This document shows, one piece after another, positions 16,083 to 19,851 of a DNA stretch of 19,851 bases. The position numbers were made by a program, and so were the translations under genes. The DNA lies in the NCBI RefSeq assembly GCF_041583835.1, contig NZ_JBFHFC010000031.1, positions 1 through 19,851 on the forward strand. The letters run 5' to 3'. This DNA is from Thiomicrorhabdus sp041583835 (lineage in GTDB: Bacteria > Pseudomonadota > Gammaproteobacteria > Thiomicrospirales > Thiomicrospiraceae). Positions within the stretch are counted from its first letter, which is position 1; each line of letters begins with the position of its first letter. The notes beneath the pieces were generated by a model that saw only the letters and a list, made by a program, of their open reading frames with translations, was not told the DNA's origin and did no database searches.

Positions 16083-16676
16083 CTATACCTCTTTTCTGGA
16101 GATGAACGCCTGCGACAGCGTTCCGGCATCAATAAACTCTAACTCGCCCCCAATCGGGATACCTTGAGCCAATCGAGAAACCTTGATATTCAGCCTCTTA
16201 GCCAACTGTTGGATGTAATGCGCAGTAGCTTCACCTTCAACCGTTGGATTGGTAGCGATAATTAATTCTACCACCGCTTGTGAGGATAAACGAGTCTCTA
16301 ATTGATCTAAACCGATTTCTTTCGGCCCAATCCCATCAATCGGCGACAGATGACCCATTAACACAAAGTACTTGCCGCGGAAAATCCCGGACTGTTCTAT
16401 CGCCATCATATCGGAAGGCGATTCGACAATGCATAACTCTCCGTCCTGACGCGAAGAGGAGGCGCAAATCGAACAAATCCTTTCCTCGGTAAAGGTTCGA
16501 CACTGCTCGCAATGATTGACCTTAGCGATCGCCTCCTCCAAGACATGCGCCAACTTAGCGCCGCCGGAACGATTATGTTCCAACAAATTAAACGCCATAC
16601 GCTGAGCCGATTTAGGTCCTACGCCGGGTAATACCTTAAAGGCCTCGATCAACTCCGAAATTAACGGGCTGTACAT
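16083..16676 (-). CDS. recR: Recombination mediator RecR
   Basis: 197 residues, normal length. With RecO (and RecF) it loads RecA on SSB-covered single-stranded gaps. The helix-hairpin-helix LPGVGPKSAQRMAF is near 16-29, a C4 zinc finger uses Cys57, Cys60, Cys69 and Cys72, and the Toprim domain begins near CIVESPSD (81-88). TNPTVEGEATAHYI and the IPIGGELEF tail are typical. The gene follows ybaB by 42 bases in the conserved dnaX-ybaB-recR order, so it is probably read from the same transcript. Confidence 0.96.
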   Translation of the reverse strand: MYSPLISELIEAFKVLPGVGPKSAQRMAFNLLEHNRSGGAKLAHVLEEAIAKVNHCEQCRTFTEERICSICASSSRQDGELCIVESPSDMMAIEQSGIFRGKYFVLMGHLSPIDGIGPKEIGLDQLETRLSSQAVVELIIATNPTVEGEATAHYIQQLAKRLNIKVSRLAQGIPIGGELEFIDAGTLSQAFISRKEV

Positions 16677-16718
16677 GAGTTATCCATAAATCTACCGAAA
16701 TCCGCCTAAAAACAAAAA

Positions 16719-17048
16719 CTAGAAAGGCATCTTCATGCCGCCGGGTAAATTCATACCGTCCGTTAATCCACTCATTTTTTCTTGGGTCACTTCTTCAACA
16801 CGGCGAACAGCACTGTTTACCGCAGCGGCAAACAAATCTTCCAACATCTCTTTATCGTCCATCAGGGAATCGTCGATTTCGACGTTAACCAACTCGTGCT
16901 TTCCGGTCATAGTCACTTTAACCATGCCGCCGCCGGCTTCTCCGGCAACTTCCATTTCAGCAATTTCTTTCTGCGCGGCCTGCATATTTTTCTGCATCTC
17001 TTGCGCTTGTTTCATTAAATTGCCTAAACCACCTTTACCACCAAACAT
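16719..17048 (-). CDS. ybaB: YbaB/EbfC family nucleoid-associated protein
   Basis: 109 residues. YbaB/EbfC proteins are small dimeric DNA-binding proteins of the nucleoid. The N-terminal MFGGKGGLGNLMKQAQEMQK and the central VKVTMTGKHELVNVEID are diagnostic. AAGGA lies 8 bases before the ATG. It sits between dnaX and recR, as in most proteobacteria. The 95 bases separating it from dnaX are AT-rich; a weak promoter there is possible, but no clear pair of hexamers is seen. Confidence 0.95.
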   Translation of the reverse strand: MFGGKGGLGNLMKQAQEMQKNMQAAQKEIAEMEVAGEAGGGMVKVTMTGKHELVNVEIDDSLMDDKEMLEDLFAAAVNSAVRRVEEVTQEKMSGLTDGMNLPGGMKMPF

Positions 17049-17143
17049 ACATTTTCCTTATCAATATTATTTAAGTTAAATTAAGTTTTATATTTAATCT
17101 ATGTCGCTTTATTTATGCTGAATCAACCCATCATAGACGGCGT

Positions 17144-19543
17144 TTACAAAGGCGCGATACTACTTTGAATCACTTCCATTCCCAATTCCGTAGTCAGTGC
17201 GCTCACCACCCGATCCTGCATTATCGACGCTTCCGCTTTTTGCTGTTTTTCTTCCGCCTGACGCTGTGCATACTTAGCCGGGGTATCATGCTGATTCGCC
17301 TGAGCAAACTCCAACTTTAACCCTTGACCAAAAGCCTGCTGCATTGTCTCCGTCAATCTCAGTACAGCCATATCGGTTTTGGCAAAGGCTTGCTCGGGAT
17401 CAACGCTCAAAACCCACATTTCAGGCGAATAACTCACCAAAATGCTTTGTCTCGCCAACTCAGCCGCCATCCCTTCAGGCTGTAACCTTTCCAACACATT
17501 CAGCCAAACTTGACCTCGATTTGCATCGGTCAACGTTTCATATGCCATCTCAAAGCGAGTATTCGTCGCCTGGGACTCGCTATGATTCCCAGCAACAATC
17601 TCCGGCATTGATTCGGAAACCGACATTGAATTTCGATCGACTTCCTCAAATTGTTCAGCCAATTTCGGCAGCGGCTCTTCCGGCATTACCCCCGGCGTCA
17701 TGCCGGCATACATCGACTCTTGAGCAGACGTCGCGGCTTCAGAAACCGGCTCAGCTTCCGCTGTCATTTCGGCATTGGCCATCATCAAACTGATCGACAA
17801 TCCAGGCTGACGTTCTTCCGACGGCGCAGCATCAACTTCCTCTTGCGCAAACGGTAACGAGATTGAATTTTCCTCAACGACCGGCGCCGGTGAATTAACC
17901 TGAGGCTTTCCCAGCGGCTGTTTCAACCTTTGTTTAATTTGAGCTAGATGATCGCTTCCGGATGCACTGTCTTCAGTCGTCGGTAAAGGAGCAGAAGTTT
18001 GAGAGGTAACGGGAGCCACGGAAGCCGCCTCTTCAACATGCCAAGGCGGCGCTTCCTGCACGGGCAATTCACTTTGAGGCATCGAAAATTGATCTGTCGC
18101 TTGGATAGACCCAGTATCCAGGTTTTGTTGCGGCACATTATCAGGTTGGACATTGTGCTGCTCGAAATCATACTGAGGAACATCATACTGAGGAACCTGG
18201 GACTCTTGAACTTGCGGCTCCTTTTGGAATTCCGGCGCCGTTACCTGAGCATGATCTACTTTACTCTCGGCGACTACTGGCTGTTGATTATTCGCAACCG
18301 TGGATTCAACTGAGTTTTTTTTTGCCATCAAGGCTCTTGCAGAAGACAGCCCGGCCAACACTTCCTGCGGATCGGCCTCTTGCAAATTCGCCTCCTGAAC
18401 ACCAGCCGACGACTGAGTACGGCCTTGAATACCGGAATCCTGATCGTTCATCGGCGCATCGGCCGGCTGAAACGCCAACATTCTCAACAAAGCCATTTCG
18501 AAACCAATACGTAAATCCGGCGCCAACTGCATATCCTGTTTAGCCAGCAAAGCAATCTGATAAAGCATCTGTACCCGCTGAGGCGAAAGCAACTGACTCA
18601 AACCTTCCAAAATCTCAGCCGGCAAAGTACTCGTGCCTTCGAGTTCACCCAACACTTGCTTAAATGCCAAAGCATGCAGCGTTTCAATCAATTGCGCCAA
18701 CAGAGCGGAATAATCCACCCCCATCAATGCCAACTGTTGAATCACCTCTTTCATACCCGCTGCCGAATCTTCCGCCAGGGCTTGCAAAATCGCCACGGTA
18801 TACTGCTGATCCACCAGACCGAGCATCATCTGCACCGGCTCAAACATGATCTGACCGGCGCCATAAGCGATTGCCTGATCCAATAAACTCAAAGCGTCAC
18901 GGGCGGAACCGTCAGCACTCTTGGCGATCAACGCCAAAGCACTCGACTCGTAAGGTAAGTTTTCTTGCTGAAGAATGTATTCAAGATGATTCTGAATTTG
19001 AGTCTGCGTCAGGCGCATCAAATTAAACTGCAAACAACGAGACAAGACCGTAATCGGCAATTTATGCGGATCTGTCGTCGCTAGCAGGAACTTCACGTGT
19101 TCGGGCGGCTCTTCCAATGTTTTAAGCAAGGCATTAAAACTGCTTTTGGAAAGCATGTGCACTTCATCGATCAGATAAACTTTGTAGCGTCCCTGAGTCG
19201 GAGCAAATTGGACGTTATCTAAAATTTCGCGCGTGTCGTCGACCTTGGTACGGGAAGCCGCATCGACTTCGATCAAATCGATGAAACGTCCTTCGTCAAT
19301 CGCCTTACAGGTATCGCACACACCACACGGATGGGAAGAAATGCCTTCCTGACAATTTAAAGCTTTGGAAAAGATACGTGCTATGGTTGTTTTACCCACC
19401 CCTCGGGTTCCGGTAAACAGATAGGCGTGGTGCAATCGGTTTTGATCCAATGCATTGGAAAGCGCCTGCATAACATGGGTTTGCCCCACCAACTCGTCAA
19501 AATTTTTAGGGCGCCATTTTCTGGCCAGTACGGTATAACTCAT
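17144..19543 (-). CDS. dnaX: DNA polymerase III subunits tau and gamma
   Basis: 799 residues for the full tau form. It is the clamp-loader ATPase that loads the beta clamp and, through tau, links polymerase cores to the helicase. Walker A GTRGVGKT is at 45-52, zinc-binding Cys64, Cys73, Cys76 and Cys79, Walker B DEVH at 126-129, SRC at 168-170 and sensor-2 GSARD at 212-216; the collar region ends near 360. A long low-complexity Pro/Gln/Glu linker follows, then the tau-specific C-terminal domain (about 664-799). The ATG at 19543 gives the conserved MSYTVLARKWRP start; a GTG five codons upstream is possible. Codons 407-410 contain nine A in a row, a likely slippage site for making gamma (separate entry). 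Confidence 0.95.
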   Translation of the reverse strand: MSYTVLARKWRPKNFDELVGQTHVMQALSNALDQNRLHHAYLFTGTRGVGKTTIARIFSKALNCQEGISSHPCGVCDTCKAIDEGRFIDLIEVDAASRTKVDDTREILDNVQFAPTQGRYKVYLIDEVHMLSKSSFNALLKTLEEPPEHVKFLLATTDPHKLPITVLSRCLQFNLMRLTQTQIQNHLEYILQQENLPYESSALALIAKSADGSARDALSLLDQAIAYGAGQIMFEPVQMMLGLVDQQYTVAILQALAEDSAAGMKEVIQQLALMGVDYSALLAQLIETLHALAFKQVLGELEGTSTLPAEILEGLSQLLSPQRVQMLYQIALLAKQDMQLAPDLRIGFEMALLRMLAFQPADAPMNDQDSGIQGRTQSSAGVQEANLQEADPQEVLAGLSSARALMAKKNSVESTVANNQQPVVAESKVDHAQVTAPEFQKEPQVQESQVPQYDVPQYDFEQHNVQPDNVPQQNLDTGSIQATDQFSMPQSELPVQEAPPWHVEEAASVAPVTSQTSAPLPTTEDSASGSDHLAQIKQRLKQPLGKPQVNSPAPVVEENSISLPFAQEEVDAAPSEERQPGLSISLMMANAEMTAEAEPVSEAATSAQESMYAGMTPGVMPEEPLPKLAEQFEEVDRNSMSVSESMPEIVAGNHSESQATNTRFEMAYETLTDANRGQVWLNVLERLQPEGMAAELARQSILVSYSPEMWVLSVDPEQAFAKTDMAVLRLTETMQQAFGQGLKLEFAQANQHDTPAKYAQRQAEEKQQKAEASIMQDRVVSALTTELGMEVIQSSIAPL
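18168..18196 (-). repeat. dnaX: 15-base tandem repeat in the dnaX linker
   Basis: The 14-mer TCATACTGAGGAAC occurs at 18168-18181 and again at 18183-18196, a 15-base period coding for VPQYD twice (residues 449-458). Degenerate five-residue units continue to about residue 473 (FEQHN, VQPDN, VPQQN). It lies in the tau-specific linker just after the slippage site. Confidence 0.85.
18306..18323 (-). other. dnaX: Putative slippage/frameshift site in dnaX producing gamma
   Basis: On the coding strand GCA AAA AAA AAC (nine A, 18323-18315) overlaps the classic slippery heptamer A AAA AAC. After a -1 shift the frame reads AAA CTC AGT TGA, with the stop at 18308-18306. The short product would be 412 residues, close to the 431 of E. 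coli gamma. E. coli uses ribosomal frameshifting at A AAA AAG; Thermus uses transcriptional slippage on nine A. No strong downstream hairpin is seen. Confidence 0.7.
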
Positions 19544-19586
19544 AGAAAATTCATTCACCCCATCACTGCAAAAATACAATCAAAAT

Positions 19587-19600
19587 TACGGGTTATTTTA
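19587..19600 (-). promoter_or_regulatory. Possible -10 element upstream of dnaX
   Basis: TAAAAT (19600-19595) with the following AACCCGTA is an exact 14-base match to the sequence before the 7054 operon. No good -35 is visible 16-18 bases upstream. The remaining bases between dnaX and the 4.5S RNA gene (19601-19712) are AT-rich; the T-rich stretch right after the RNA may help to end it. Confidence 0.3.
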
Positions 19601-19712
19601 ACGTGAATAAAGAGAAAAGGAGAGGAAATTACCGCTTAATTCCAAACGAATCAAAAGACGAAAACAAACAGAATTAATATGCAGAACAAGAATAAAAACA
19701 AACTGAAATGGA

Positions 19713-19822
19713 GGCGACCCTACCCGCCTTACCTCGGCGCACGCATCAGAAGGTACCGTTGCTTCCTTCCGGACCTGGCGGGGTTCCCAACTTAGCGTCG
19801 CGAGGAGACGAATAGAGCCACC
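19713..19822 (-). ncRNA. ffs: 4.5S RNA (bacterial small signal recognition particle RNA)
   Basis: The minus strand contains the conserved apical domain GGTCCGGAAGGAAGCA (19775-19760), which binds Ffh and the FtsY complex. Flanking arms pair as in E. coli 4.5S RNA: GGTGGC at the 5' end (19822-19817) with GTCGCC at the 3' end (19718-19713), allowing G-U pairs, and the conserved CGACGCTA segment is in place. About 110 bases, close to the 114 of E. coli; ends are set from pairing and may be off by a few bases. It directs membrane-protein ribosomes to the translocon. It lies just upstream of dnaX. Confidence 0.93.
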
Positions 19823-19827
19823 ATAAT

Positions 19828-19851
19828 TGGAGCGGGTAGGGGGAATCGAAC
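19828..19851 (-). tRNA. tRNA 3' end (partial), probably tRNA-Gly
   Basis: The minus strand ends in TTCGATT (T-loop), CCCCC (T-stem 3' half), TACCCGC (acceptor 3' half), T73 and an encoded CCA (19830-19828). The discriminator U73 and an acceptor expected to begin GCGGG point to glycine; cysteine is the main alternative. The anticodon is outside the window. Confidence 0.75.

Noticed and set aside
17344..17793. 149-codon plus-strand frame inside dnaX
   Set aside because: It lies opposite the low-complexity tau linker; no start signal or recognisable domain, so it is a by-product of biased codons.
1..19851. Mobile element, phage, CRISPR or defence system
   Set aside because: No transposase, integrase, spaced repeat array, terminal inverted repeat or defence-type protein was found; nearly all space is explained by envelope, amino-acid and replication genes.

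Overview
The window looks like ordinary chromosome from a gammaproteobacterium. Evidence is a hexa-acyl type lipid A/LPS gene set (msbA, a LpxL-family acyltransferase, hldD, waaC), the dnaX-ybaB-recR order, a short bacterial 4.5S RNA, and split argD/argF and ilvE genes. A sulfur-oxidiser lineage near Thiomicrospira/Hydrogenovibrio is possible, but that is only an impression from protein style. I see no phage, insertion sequence, CRISPR array or toxin-antitoxin module.

Region 1 (1-10422) is a divergent cell-envelope locus. From a central intergenic region (6831-7053) a minus-strand operon runs left: an EptC/CptA-like phosphoethanolamine transferase, dgkA, hldD, waaC, a family-2 type glycosyltransferase, and two tandem paralogous glycosyltransferases. 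The last two carry the D/E-D/E-G and HP motifs of bacterial sialyltransferases, and the complete one also shows a SS/T motif; the second is cut by the window edge. A plus-strand operon runs right: a dual-specificity-type phosphatase, msbA and a LpxL/LpxM-family acyltransferase, with overlapping stops and starts and a bidirectional terminator at the end. Together they build the inner core, decorate it, finish lipid A and flip it. The three distal glycosyltransferase genes are more AT-rich than hldD/waaC, suggesting a variable, probably acquired outer part.

Region 2 (10454-14188) is amino-acid metabolism. ilvE and a small CHCC zinc-finger protein lie on the minus strand; argD and argF lie on the plus strand. 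Between them is a 343-base region with a promoter for each side. On the argD side a good sigma-70 promoter is followed by an ARG-box-like palindrome and then a long hairpin ending in a T-rich tract, before argD: an attenuator-like leader or a small RNA.

Region 3 (14161-19851) is a minus-strand information-processing cluster: the 3' end of a tRNA (probably Gly), the 4.5S SRP RNA about five bases further on, dnaX, ybaB, recR, and, four bases after recR, an unrelated-looking Ig-like-repeat surface lipoprotein. dnaX contains a run of nine A with a TGA just downstream in the -1 frame, which predicts a short gamma form of 412 residues alongside the 799-residue tau.

Most interesting: the tandem sialyltransferase-like pair, the structured argD leader, the dnaX slippery site, the phosphatase coupled to msbA, and the lipoprotein attached to the recR operon.
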